64,000 bases of DNA, taken from Isochrysis galbana (taxonomy: Eukaryota; Haptophyta; Isochrysidales; Isochrysidaceae). Below are positions 46,136 through 56,329 of the stretch, piece after piece. The notes beneath the pieces are model-generated. The model saw only the letters and a list, made by a program, of their open reading frames with translations, was not told the origin of the DNA and made no database searches. The position numbers were made by a program, and so were the translations under genes. The stretch is from positions 3,150,614 through 3,214,613 of the forward strand of contig CM030932.1 in assembly GCA_018136815.1 (NCBI GenBank). The letters are read 5' to 3'. Position 1 is the stretch's first letter; each line of letters begins with the position of its first letter.

Positions 46136-46649
46136 CAGAGAGAGCTCGAGTCCGAAAAAGAAGGGAGGGAAGGGCACCGCCGAGAGCGAGGAGTGGCGGG
46201 GCGCGGGGAGAGGGAGGCGGGAGGGTGGCGCCCGCGGTACTGTAAGAAATCGCCCGCGGAGAGAGAAAAGAAGTCCGAGAGAGCTCGCGGGGGGGGAGGG
46301 GGCCGAGGGGCACCGCGGGGGGGCCGTAATCACGTGACGCGCGCGCGGGGGCCCTCGCCTTCTACCAGTAAAAGGCGGGAAAGGGGGGGGGGGGGGACCC
46401 CCGAGCGACCGCCGCCGCGTCTTCTAACTTCTAACTTACTTCTGAGAGGGGGGGGGGGGGCGCGAACCCTAGCAGGTGGGGGAAATACGGTGGTGGGGCC
46501 CCGCAAAGACGGCCAAATACATGTGTAGTTGGCCTCCGGCCAGATACATTTCAAATGTATTCGCGGCCCACAACCCACAACCCAAGGCGCGCTTCAAATA
46601 CAGCCAAATACCAAATACTATTTGCTATTTGCAAATGCAAGTACTACTA
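46136..46649. other. Upstream of the zinc-finger gene; G-rich runs
   Basis: Purine-rich on the plus strand next to the gene start (CT-rich for the gene). G-runs at 46384-46396 and 46446-46460. A gccaaatac-type short repeat at 46510-46640. No gene. Confidence 0.4.
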
Positions 46650-47450
46650 CTAGTAAAAAATCTGAAGATTCTGGGCTACACACCCACTATCTCAAGGTAT
46701 TCCTTGCTCTACTCCGACATCGCCCTTAACTTCCCTCCCTCCGCCTCCTCCCCTGCCCCCCTTCCCCCTTCATTCCTTTTTCTTCGGTTTTTGGAGTCCG
46801 GCCCTGGTGCACTACGCACTACCAAGGGCCTGATTCTGGTTCAGAGTGTGGGTTTTGGGCAGCTGGGCAGGCCTGTTGAGCGTCTATGTTGTGGCACGCG
46901 GTTGTACGAGCATAATACAAATACTGCTAGTACAACCTACTTTTATAAGTAGGGGTCAATGGGGGCCTCGCGCCCCCCTCTCTCCATCGCGGACACCCCC
47001 AGGGGTGGGCCCGTACAATCAACCACAACCCCTGCCCTTTGGCAGGGGCTAGGCAATCACCACACTGGCCCAGACCCCTAGTGGGCGCGGGCCGTGATTC
47101 GCACTCCCACGCCCTGCGTGGGCCTGCCCTCGAGCTGACCCCCCCCCTTCCCTGGTCGCCAGGCAGACAGATGCCTCTGGGCGGCTCCCATGGCCAGCGA
47201 GGCAAGCGTGGGAGAGGCAGGGGGGGCCAGGGGCTGAGCCCCAGCCTCCACTGCCCCCTGAGCTGCCCTGGCTGGCCCTCTGGGAGCCCCCAAAGGACCT
47301 CTGAGAGCAGGCCGTGGCGCGCCGCATGGCGACGCGCCGCAGGGACACAGGAGGAGGAGAATGGAGAGAGGGAGAGGGGGGGTTTTGCACCCCCCCCGAT
47401 GGAGTGCGGTAAGAAATGGGACCCGTTTGCATAAGCGAACGGGCGGAGAG
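46650..47450 (-). repeat. T-tailed retro-repeat family S, copy 2 (long)
   Basis: The 3' end on the sense (minus) strand is at 46650 (plus strand: aaaaaatctgaagattctgg). The 190-bp shared end runs to about 46860. Body similarity to 17100-17220 reappears at 47190-47290, so this is a long copy, although 46920-46960 carries a motif in the other orientation shared with 16.3 kb. Confidence 0.6.
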
Positions 47451-47609
47451 GGGCGGCTGGCGACAGGTGGGAGATGAGAAGGGAGAGGCTCAAGACGCCT
47501 ACGAGAACCCTTGTGGCAGGTATCTCGAGGCGCAGTCTTTTATTCCTCGAGGACCGCTCGCGGCGAGAGCTGTAAGGGCCGTTCCTCTTCACGACGAGAG
47601 GTTCCTCCC

Positions 47610-47885
47610 CCCCCCCCCGGTGCTTTTTCCCGGAGAGTCGGCCGGCGTCGACCGGTCCGCCTCAATGGGTTTTCCCTCATTTTAACTTGTGGGGAGTTAG
47701 AATGAGAGCCGGGGGCTTGCGAGGGGGGAGATTTGGAGGGGTGCATAAGAATATGTATCTGTGTCAACAGCACGCGCCAAGGTGTACGGGCAGGTGCGCT
47801 GTGGGCTGTCGTGTTGGTGCCGGGCTAGTGAGAGTAGTAGTAGTACTAACGCTCAGTTGTTTTATTTATTACAAATACTGCTAGT
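47610..47885 (+). repeat. Dispersed repeat R2, copy 2
   Basis: Longest plus-strand copy of R2: ccggtgctttttcccggaga to tttatttattacaaatactg. See 34643-34918 for the inverted copy. Confidence 0.7.
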
Positions 47886-47912
47886 ACTACTTGTACAAAT
47901 ACATATGTCAAA

Positions 47913-48548
47913 AAAGAATCTTCTTAGAAAAATCTTCTTAAAAATCTCCGCTACGTGTGCGGCATGAGGCAGTGTGCTCGTGTGCTCGTGGATCTCCCTA
48001 CTACCCAACCTTAACCCCTAACAACCCCCTTCCCCTTCCCCAGTTCCCTCTTTAGCGGAGAAGCTGGTTCCGGGGAGGCCGCGCGCGCTGCTACGGCCAG
48101 GAGTTGGAGAGAAGGAAGGGGGCGGGAGTCTATGGCTTCTCCTTTGCTCTGGCTCGGCTTGTATCACGTATCACCTTCTCTTAAACCTCATAGAATCTCT
48201 CTTGCTGTCCGTTGGGGTCTCTATTAAAAAAGGGTTAGCTACCTTAGGTGATGTTTCGCATATCAAGACCTCTCGCCGCTTGCAGGGGGTCTTCCGATGT
48301 TTCTAGGTTGAAGTCTTTGTCCACCGTGTAAAGATAAAGAGGGCTTATCATTTTCTTTATTTATATGTTTGTTACTCGGGGCGTGTGGCCCCATATTCTC
48401 TCGTTGTTTTTTTCTCAGGCTCTGAAAGAAACCGACTTTCGCCGTTACTAATAGGTGGTATCTCGCAAGGATCGCTCTTAAGATCGACCTAACGGACCTA
48501 CCGTCCGCGTTGCCATATTGGATGTTGTAAATAATAGTCCGTTAGGAT
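47913..48548 (-). mobile_element. LINE copy C, 3' stub
   Basis: About 635 bases of the LINE's 3' UTR and the last part of ORF2, in minus orientation, truncated at the 5' side near 48548. The plus-strand end shows a doubled tcttctta motif before the A-run. The coding remnant is more diverged from copies A and B than they are from each other and its frame is lost, so it is an older insertion. Confidence 0.85.
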
Positions 48549-48825
48549 AATGACGTTTGGTTGTTGGCTTTTGCAATGTGCATGCACGTGAGCCTCGATT
48601 CATTCACACCCGCCACACTGGCTCCCTCATCACACGTGCAGGTTGCCGTTCGCGCCGAGGAGTCGCGAACAACGATGCACCGGGCAATAAGCGCAACGGC
48701 AGCGGCGCGTGACGCGGACATTGTGGATATTTGCTTGGATATTTGGGGGGGGCGGATGGATATTTCTTGGATATTTCTCATGGATAAATGGGGCATTTTC
48801 AATGGATAAAGATGCCTACCCCTAC

Positions 48826-48980
48826 CCCCCGGTGCTTTTTCCGGAGAGTCGCCCGACGTAGGTCGGTCCGCCTCAATGGGTTTTCCCTCATTGTCATTGT
48901 AGCTTGTGGGGAGTTATAATGGGAGCCGGGGGTTTGCGAGGGGGGAGATTCGTAGGGGTGGATATGCGTATGTGTCTAGT
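48826..48980 (+). repeat. Dispersed repeat R2, copy 3 (short)
   Basis: Starts ccggtgctttttccggagag and ends near gtgacaacaca. Shares gtccgcctcaatgggttttc and gagccggggg with the other copies. Confidence 0.65.
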
Positions 48981-48989
48981 GACAACACA

Positions 48990-49370
48990 CGTCAACTATC
49001 AGTAATCTGATAGGGTCATGGAGCGCGCGCCGCTCCCCTCCCCCCCCGCCGCCACCCCCGCCGCGCCGGACGAACGGGCCGCGACCAATGCCCAGTCCAC
49101 AGGTGGCCGTGTCGAGGGAGTCGAACGAAGCCAGCGAGCAGGTGCACGAGAGGAGAGGACGGAGGACCGTACGGATGCGCGCCGAGTCGCCACCATCGTG
49201 AGGAAGACGAGGGCGTGGAGAGAGCTGGAGGGTGAGCGAGGAGGGAGGAGGGAGACAGGCAGTAGGAGCCTTCTCTCTCTGGTAGGTCGATGAGAGGGGG
49301 AGGGGAGAGGGGGGAGGGGACCCGGAGGGGGGAGAGAGAGACCAAAACACCAGCTGTTTACGTTAATGTT
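48990..49370. repeat. Dispersed repeat R3, copy 2
   Basis: Related to 42897-42950 (gtcaactatcagtaa, gatagggtcatggag) and to 43680-43990 (gtcgccaccatcgtgagg). Class unknown. Confidence 0.5.
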
Positions 49371-49479
49371 CTCGTCATATACTGTAATAATCCAGCGGTC
49401 CCAGGGGGTGCCCCCAGGGTTCCCGCCCGTCCTCCGCGCCCAGAGTTCCCCCGCGGAAAGAGTGAACGCACGGCGTGCA

Positions 49480-49985
49480 CATTCCTGGAAGTTGCTATGC
49501 GCACGCACGGCGCCCCCGCGGGGGGCGCCGATGCACATCGCGCCGTGCCCACGCACGGCGTGCACAATGTGATTGCAAGTCATCACACGTGCTGCGTAAA
49601 GAAACATCTCTTATCCGGCTAGTTTACGTAGTTGTGGGCCTCAGAGGGTACGCAGATGGAACGAGTTGACATGCGCACGCGCGGCGTCTCCGCGGGGGGG
49701 GACCGATGCACATCGCGCCGTGCCCATGGATGTGACTGCAAGTCATCACAGGTGCTCCGTGCGAAATATCTATTAAATTGTGTGTTTATGTACTTGTCGG
49801 CCTTAGAGGAAACGCAGATGAAAAGCCCTGACACGGCGTCTCCCTCAGGGCGCGGGGGAAAGCAGAGAAAAAAGTTGTTATGCTAGTCTTCATTTAATTT
49901 TAAAACAATGCTCTATGATACAACTGTGGACATTTGATCGCTCAATTCGACTGATGTCCCACAATTGACGGAACGACACCTCAGC
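49480..49985 (+). repeat. GC-palindrome repeat (two units) and hAT-flank block, direct
   Basis: Two units carry gcgcacg, then cggcg around a cccgcgggggg core, then cgatgcacatcgcgccgtgc (about 49495-49580 and 49671-49740). The block 49905-49985 (acaactgtggacatttgatc through ttgacggaacgacacct) recurs in reverse complement at 55562-55640, next to the hAT transposase remnant. Confidence 0.65.
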
Positions 49986-49989
49986 AGCA

Positions 49990-50785
49990 GGTGGAGCCGC
50001 GCAAGCTCCGAGCCGGCCGTGGAGCCCGCGCCGAAGAGCAACTCCCCACTTGCCGCTTGGCCGTGCAGCTCCTCGTGCGCGCGCACGCGCGGCACGTAGC
50101 ATTCAGTGGGTGCGTGAGTGCGTGGGTGCGTGGGTGCATAGTAGTACACAGCACCGGCAGTGTGGTGTTAACCCGCTGCTGGTACCAACACCTGCAGATT
50201 GAGGTGTTAACGCATGTGCCACACCTAGCCAATGGAGGTGTTAACGCGAAGTGGGTCAACACCGGGTAAACGTGAACCCATACACCCTGGAGGGAGATGT
50301 AAGATGAAGATGTCTTGGGCAAGTAGCAAGTAAGTGCAAGTGCATAGATATAAATATTAATTACGGCAGCAACGAAGCGGGCTGAGGGCTGAGCGGCGAC
50401 ACCGTAAGCCGTAAGCCGTCACTATTATAACCATAGTTGTCTAGATATTTCCTCGCATATTTGGGGCCGTGGCTCGGATATTTTTTGGATATTTTGGATG
50501 GATATTTGGGCAAAAATTTGTGGGGATATCCTGGCCTACCACTACTACAATTCCATGCGCGGCGGTCGGCTGCACCACTTTTGAGTCCGCGCTGTGGAGG
50601 CGGCTGGCGGGGCAGGTAGGTGGTAGGGGGCGGACCCTGCGGAATCCTTGGACACCCAGGGGAGGTGGGAAATAGTGGTTAAAAAGAGTGAGTGACCGGG
50701 CTATCTTTATGGGTAGAGCGTGAGCGCGCTTGACGGAGGGGGAGAGAGAGGGGGAGAATCACACCATTTCTTGGCGATGCTTTTC
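49990..50785. other. Intergenic, no gene recognised
   Basis: Has gtgcgtgggtgcgt-type short tandem repeats (50108-50135) and a ggtgttaacgcg motif doubled at 50206 and 50238. Patches of ggatattt (50440-50530) resemble 48720-48790. Confidence 0.4.
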
Positions 50786-50789
50786 GTAG

Positions 50790-50985
50790 TGGCAGTTGCC
50801 CAAACCCACACTCCAAACCAGGCCTTAGGTAGTGCACCGAGGCCGAACCCCGGAAACCGAAAAAAAAGGAATGAAGGGGGGCAGGGGAAGAGGTGGAGGG
50901 AGGGAATATAAGGGCGGTGTTAGTTAGAAACGGGAAGACCCGAGACTAGTAGGTGTGTAGCCCAGAATCTTCAGATGTTTTTTTA
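50790..50985 (+). repeat. T-tailed retro-repeat family S, copy 3 (5'-truncated)
   Basis: Only the shared 190-bp end is present: ccaaaccaggccttaggtag, then gtgtgtagcccagaatcttc and a T-run. Orientation plus. Confidence 0.75.
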
Positions 50986-51215
50986 CCCCGTCCCGCACTC
51001 ACACCAGCTTGGGCCTTTTGGATGCGTTTTTTACCCCGTCGCGCAGTCGCGCACTTACGCGAGCTTGGTTGGGCCTTCTAGACTTCTAGATCCGATTGCC
51101 GTCCATGTCCATGTACGGCCAACTTCCCACGTTGCCTGGCCTCCTCCTCTACGTTACATTGCAGACTGGGGTATGTACCTTGTGCGCGAGCAGTCGCGTC
51201 CTGTGAAATGACAGT

Positions 51216-51923
51216 CTACGGATGCTTGGCTGGGAGCGATACCTTGTACGCCGAAGGGTATCCGTGTTCAAGATACTGCACGCGAGCCTGGGACACGTTG
51301 ACAATAAAGTTGAAGTTGGTCTGCTCTCGCATGCTGAATCGCGACACTTCGTCGTACCACAGCGCCGCGAAGTACCTTGCGCGGTCGGTATCGTTCCAGG
51401 CGATGTAGTAGGTGTCGGGCATGATCCTTGTCACATTCATGTCAAAGTCAGTTCGGCGTATGCGTGCTTCCTGCGTCTTTAAGTCGAGATGCACGCCCAT
51501 AGGCATATTCCGGTGCTTCATGTGGGAAGAGGTCTCACTGAGTTCCTTCGTGACGCTTCGATTTTCGAAGTCTGGATGCATCGTGACCGCAAGGTCATAG
51601 CATCCCTTGGGAAGCAGCATTGGTCCCAGGAGAAATTGGGACAGCTTCAGGTCAAGGTACACCACGGGCCGATCCATCCAGACCGGTATCTTCACAACAT
51701 GCGCGGAGCGCGGGAAGTCGTCGGGCGCGTCGAGGTATGCCACCTCCATCCAGCCGGGAAGCTTGTGCTTACCAGCCTGGTTGACAAAGGCAACGGAGCA
51801 GTTCTTGTTTGGCGCATTGGCCAGCGTTATCGGCCTGTTGTAGTACACCGCCGTGAAGACAGCAACTTCACAGTGCCTGGGCAGACGCGACGCAACGTCC
51901 TTGAGCGTGTACGCCCACGCCAT
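51216..51923 (-). CDS. TOD1/MUCI70 (DUF616)-like protein, intronless
   Basis: 235 residues in one exon; Met at 51923. Near the N-terminus CEVAVFTAVY and then PGWMEVAYLD resemble the opening strands of the TOD1/MUCI70 glycosyltransferase-like domain. YLDLKLSQFLLGPMLLPKGC with AVTMHPDF resembles its central 'Y-x-D-x-K ... HP' core. Members in plants act in the Golgi in cell-wall polysaccharide synthesis, but no signal anchor is visible here and the domain looks short. Family call is by motif memory; function is not established. No partner genes nearby. Confidence 0.5.
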   Translation of the reverse strand: MAWAYTLKDVASRLPRHCEVAVFTAVYYNRPITLANAPNKNCSVAFVNQAGKHKLPGWMEVAYLDAPDDFPRSAHVVKIPVWMDRPVVYLDLKLSQFLLGPMLLPKGCYDLAVTMHPDFENRSVTKELSETSSHMKHRNMPMGVHLDLKTQEARIRRTDFDMNVTRIMPDTYYIAWNDTDRARYFAALWYDEVSRFSMREQTNFNFIVNVSQARVQYLEHGYPSAYKVSLPAKHP

Positions 51924-52254
51924 GCTTGAACGTCAGACTAGACGGCCGGCGGTGCCGCCTTGAGGACCGATGGCCGATGAGGACTGGTGGCGGCTCCGGC
52001 GGCGGGGAAGGGGAGCGACGGGGAACACGGCCCTCTTAAATCTTTCTTCACATGAAGACAGACGCGAGGTGGGCGTCATGGACGGGTGCTGTTTTCGTTT
52101 GTGTGTCGTCGTGATTATCTCACTACTCGGGTGGCACAGAGACCTCGAGTGGTCCCAGATTGTGTCGCGGCTCTCGTGCGGATTCGTTAGAAAGGACTGC
52201 GAAATTCGTAAGAGAGCAGATGCCCCTAAGGTCTCATGGAAACTAGGGAACAAC

Positions 52255-52715
<461 letters not shown>

Positions 52716-52727
52716 GAAGAGGAGTCG

Positions 52728-53614
52728 ATGGCTCCGCCGTCGCGGCTCGAGAAGCTTCTCGAAATGCTTCACGCAGCCCCATCGGAGGCTTCGAGGGTTG
52801 CCGCGGCGCGACAGCTGGGCGAGCTGCAGCGCGCCCACCCGCGCGAGCTTCACACGCTGCACGCGCTGATGCCGCTGGCGCCTGGCTCTCCTTTGCCTCC
52901 TTCTTGAGGAGGACAGTGCTGGCCACAGGAAGACCGCGCTCGCCTCGTTGGGCGTCGAGTTTGAGGAAGGCGATGAGCTGGGTGGCTCGGCGAGGGAGAG
53001 ACTGCTCAGGCAGAGAAAGTTGCTGCAACAGCAGCTGGGCGTGGAAAGCACGGCGAGGGCGCTTGAGGGTGCGCGCGGGGGCTCGTGCCGGGAGGGGTCA
53101 GCGGTTGGGATGCGGGAAGAGGTCAGCGGTTGGGATGTGGGCAGAGGGGAGCGAGGGCGATGGAGCAGTGGCAGCAGTCGCGGAGCTCCGAGCGGCTCAG
53201 GCAGAAGCGTCAGCTTCCCGCGGGCATGCGGTGCCCGAGGATTGAGGCAGGGCGAAGGCTGGAGCCTGACGGCGGCGCCGCGCCAATCGCCGCGCTCAGC
53301 CGCTGCTTTGCTCCCTCCCGGCGCGCGCAGGTGCTGTGGAGGAGATCCTTGATGAACGCGACGTTGCCGCGGCGCCGGCCACCACGAGCTCTCGGCGCGC
53401 CGCCGCATGGGCTGGGCACGCTGGTGACAACGCGCTTTCGCGAGCGCTCGAGACCTTAGGCGCAGCAGCAGACAGGCGTGATGCGGGAGGGGAAGGGAGG
53501 GCGCGCGGTTCATGTGCGTATGCCGCCAACGCTTCCGGCCGGCTTTTGAGGCGCATTCCCTACCTCATCAAGGCGGACGACTTCACCGCCGCGCTCGTGC
53601 TCGCACTCAACCAG
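52728..53614 (+). pseudogene. MOT1/BTAF1-like N-terminal fragment
   Basis: The start (SRLEKLLEMLHAAPSEASRV and QLGELQRAHPREL) matches the N-terminus of MOT1/BTAF1, the Snf2 ATPase that removes TBP from promoters. Further on, ALASLGVEFEEGDELGGSAR and RLLRQRKLLQQQLGVE match the next conserved block. The stretch normally between them (about 60 residues with WDTRIAA-like HEAT sequence) is missing. A possible later exon (53329-53614, VEEILDERDVAA to FTAALVLALNQ) ends at a GT next to a GA-rich tract. No ATPase domain follows. I read it as a truncated duplicate or the 5' end of a gene broken by rearrangement; an odd intact gene is less likely. Confidence 0.5.
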
Positions 53615-53765
53615 GTGCAAGGAGAGGAAGGGAGGGACGGAGGGAGAAGGGGAGGGACGGAGGGAGGGACGGAGGGGAGGGCGAGGGGGGAGAGGGAGAG
53701 AGGAAGGAGGAGGGGGAGGGAAGGAGGGGAGGGAGGCAGGGAGGTGGGAAGGGGGGGGGGGGGAA
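53615..53765 (+). repeat. GA-rich low-complexity tract
   Basis: Purine repeats (gggagggacggaggga) and a G-run at 53750-53763, immediately after the last possible exon of the MOT1-like fragment. Confidence 0.8.
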
Positions 53766-54107
53766 TCACTGCCTCTCGAAATCTCTCTGATGCACAAGCT
53801 CCGCCGCTCTCAGCCCCGCCATGACAGACAAAGCCTCCTAAAGCCCCCGTAGAGCGAATCGACAGCTAAGTCGCGCTTTGTGAATCTGTTGGCGGTGCCT
53901 ACGCGGCGGCGGGTGATGTGTTGGAAGTGCATGTATGTGTCTCGCGGCGTGACTAGGGGCGGAGTGACATGTGTTTGAGCTAGTTGGCAGCCGGCTGTGC
54001 CATTTTGTGGAGCTGTTTTGGGCGCTCTGTCTCTTGTTTTAAGGCGGTCATACGCAAAAAATAAAACTACTTTTTAACTGCAATTGTGAGGCTGGGGTGT
54101 GGAGGGG

Positions 54108-54340
54108 ATGATAATAACAAAAAAACTGAAGATTCTGGGCTACACACCTACACCTATTAGATCTAGATCCAGATCTCCCAGTCCCTACACCGACACCGCC
54201 CTGATCTTCCCTCCCTCCACCTGTTCCTCTTCCTCTTCCCCCGCGCCACCCTTCGTTCCTTTTTCTTCGGTTTCAGTTTCCGGGGTCCGGCCTTGGTACA
54301 CTACCAACGGGCCTGGTTCGGAGCGTGGGGGCCGGGCAGG
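54108..54340 (-). repeat. T-tailed retro-repeat family S, copy 4 (5'-truncated)
   Basis: Minus orientation: the plus strand begins aaaaaaactgaagattctgg and reaches gggcctggttcggagcgtgg. Extends slightly further 5' than copy 3. Confidence 0.75.
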
Positions 54341-54549
54341 CCTTTTGTGCTGCTGTTTTGTCGCGCTTGCCCGTTGTCTAGGTACGTATGGAGCGCGTTA
54401 TTGGTTATTGGTTCCGCATGGGGGTTGGGTAGCGCTATTGGGTGTCGCCTTGGGTCTTGGGCTCGTTCGCCTCAGATTTGTTGCGCTTTGTGCTCTTCGA
54501 CGACGTGTGTCCAGATATTTCAAACCATAGAAGCCGGCTAGCGGGACAC

Positions 54550-54790
54550 ACCCCGGCGAAAGACAGATCGACGACTCAAAAAACTAAAGATAGATTGGGT
54601 CAAGGCAATACTTTTAGCAAGAGTCTCCCAAACTTTTGAGCCGTACTTGCGTGATTCTTGCGGGGAACCACCCAAACTTGTCACCAAACTTGTCGCGCAA
54701 TTTGTCCCCAAACTTGCAGCCCACTTGTGGAGCTGGCCCAAACTTCTGACTGGCTCGACTACCAACCCAAACTTGCAAAAAATTTTTTTA
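54550..54790. repeat. Subterminal repeats of a hAT element
   Basis: About nine copies of (c)caaacttg or caaactt in 150 bases, on the 3' side of the hAT transposase remnant. Their clustering resembles hAT subterminal binding sites and the gagcaact clusters of the MITE at 31285. I could not define the terminal inverted repeat. Confidence 0.5.
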
Positions 54791-54889
54791 AGTGATCAAA
54801 TCTCAAATCTCAAACATATGGCACGTCGTGGCACGCAGCACACACATGACACAGTACACACAATAACCTCATTCAGCCCTTATAGCCTT

Positions 54890-55442
54890 TTAGCTGCTGG
54901 CGCACTTCTTCCGAGCGTTATTATTGTAACGCAACATCAATGCGGCTGAGATCTGATCACCAAGACTCAGTGAACGATCCGCACCAAACATGCTGGCAAG
55001 CAATGAAAACACACGCTCACACGATGCAGAACTAGGAGTCAAAGAAAAGGCGATTCTTGCGGCAGATGCCCGTGTGGGGAACTTAGAATGGTTGGATGCC
55101 CACCAACCGAGAACATCTTTGGTGAATGTTTGCACATCCGATTATTGATCAATGCAAGTCCCGCGACAAGCCGCGAGGTACGCCGGAAGCCGGAAGCTCA
55201 TTGAGCAGCTCTTGAGTGGCCGAAGGCAAATGACTGAATGCGCGAATTTCAACCAGCCGATGGACCCACAGTGCATCCACCTTGCCATAGGCAAAGGCTG
55301 GATTGAACGCGCGTAGTACCTCTCCATGCATCCATGCATTCACATCGACTTTTGAGTGCAAGTGTGAAAAGTCGATTTTTTTGTCCCCACCTATAGATAG
55401 CCTAGCGAGCAGCATGCGAAAACGCGCAAACGTGTGCATCAC
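54890..55442 (-). pseudogene. hAT-family transposase, C-terminal remnant
   Basis: The minus-strand part at 54890-55135 encodes the hAT dimerisation region: VLGWWASNHSKFPTRASAAR then LTPSSASCERVFSLLASMFG, with the typical W-W, P and S-A-S-x-E-R-x-F-S residues. The upstream part at 55149-55442 (VNAWMHGEVLRAFNPAFAYG, ELLNELPAS) looks like the preceding region. The two lie in different frames and the N-terminal catalytic half is absent, so this is inactive. Its 5' flank (55562-55660) is repeated in reverse complement at 49905-49985. Confidence 0.75.
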
Positions 55443-55559
55443 GCAACATGCATGCTATGGGTTCGGAGTGAGCGGGCGCGGGCGCGCAAGGTGAGGAGGG
55501 CAGCGCACCGGTGTGATAAGCCGCTCCACGCGCGTCGGAGTCGGAGCGCGTCGGGTCAC

Positions 55560-55770
55560 CGAGGTGTCGTTCCGTCAATAGTGGGACATCAGTCGAATTG
55601 AGCGATCAAATGTCCACAGTTGTATTGTAGTTGTTTAACATTAGATCATGTTAAAATTATAAGAGAGACGCCGTCAAAGCTTCTTCGCTAATCACATCGG
55701 TGCACGCCGTGCATGGGCACGGCGCGATGTGCATCGGCCCCCCCGCGGATACGCCGTGCGTGCGCATTTT
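55560..55770 (-). repeat. hAT-flank block and GC-palindrome repeat, inverted
   Basis: The reverse complement holds gcgcacgcacggcgtatccg, the cgatgcacatcgcgccgtgc unit and then the block acaactgtggacatttgatc to ttgacggaacgacacctc. Same two modules, in the same order, as at 49671-49985. Confidence 0.7.
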
Positions 55771-56329
55771 TATTGGGCCCTTTTAACGGTTTGTGCGAAA
55801 ACGCCAAGGACCTCCAAGCGGACACAAAACACAGAGCACATCATCTACCCCCCACAACCAGAGATCAGCGGAGCGCGCGCGAGGAGCGCCGCAGGAGCAT
55901 GTCGAGCACATCGGGGTCGGCGGCATCGTCGATCATCTCCCTGAGATCGAGCGACTCGTCGCCTTGGTATCGGTCGAGGAGCCAGGCGAGCTGTGCTTCT
56001 CGAAGGCGGGCTGCACGGCGATGAAAAAAAAAAATCTTCTTAAAATTCCCCGCTACGCGTGCGGCGTGAGGCAGTGTGCTAGTGTACCTCCCTACTACCC
56101 AACCTTAACCCCTGACAACCCCCTTCCCCTTTCCCAGTTCCCTCTTTATCGGAGAAGCTGGTTCCGGGGAGGCCGCGCGCGCTGCTTCGGCCGGGAGTTG
56201 GAGAGAAGGGGGCTGGAGACTGTGATTCGTCCTGTACGCTAGTGTTGATTCGGGTTGCCTTCTATTGTATTTCGTGGGATCTTTATTGATATCCTCCTCG
56301 TTTTCTTCTAAGACGCGGTATTAAGTGCC

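Noticed and set aside
51222-51929. Plus-strand frames opposite the TOD1/MUCI70-like gene
   Set aside because: The minus-strand frame is longer and has a coherent domain-like pattern; the plus frames are its shadows.
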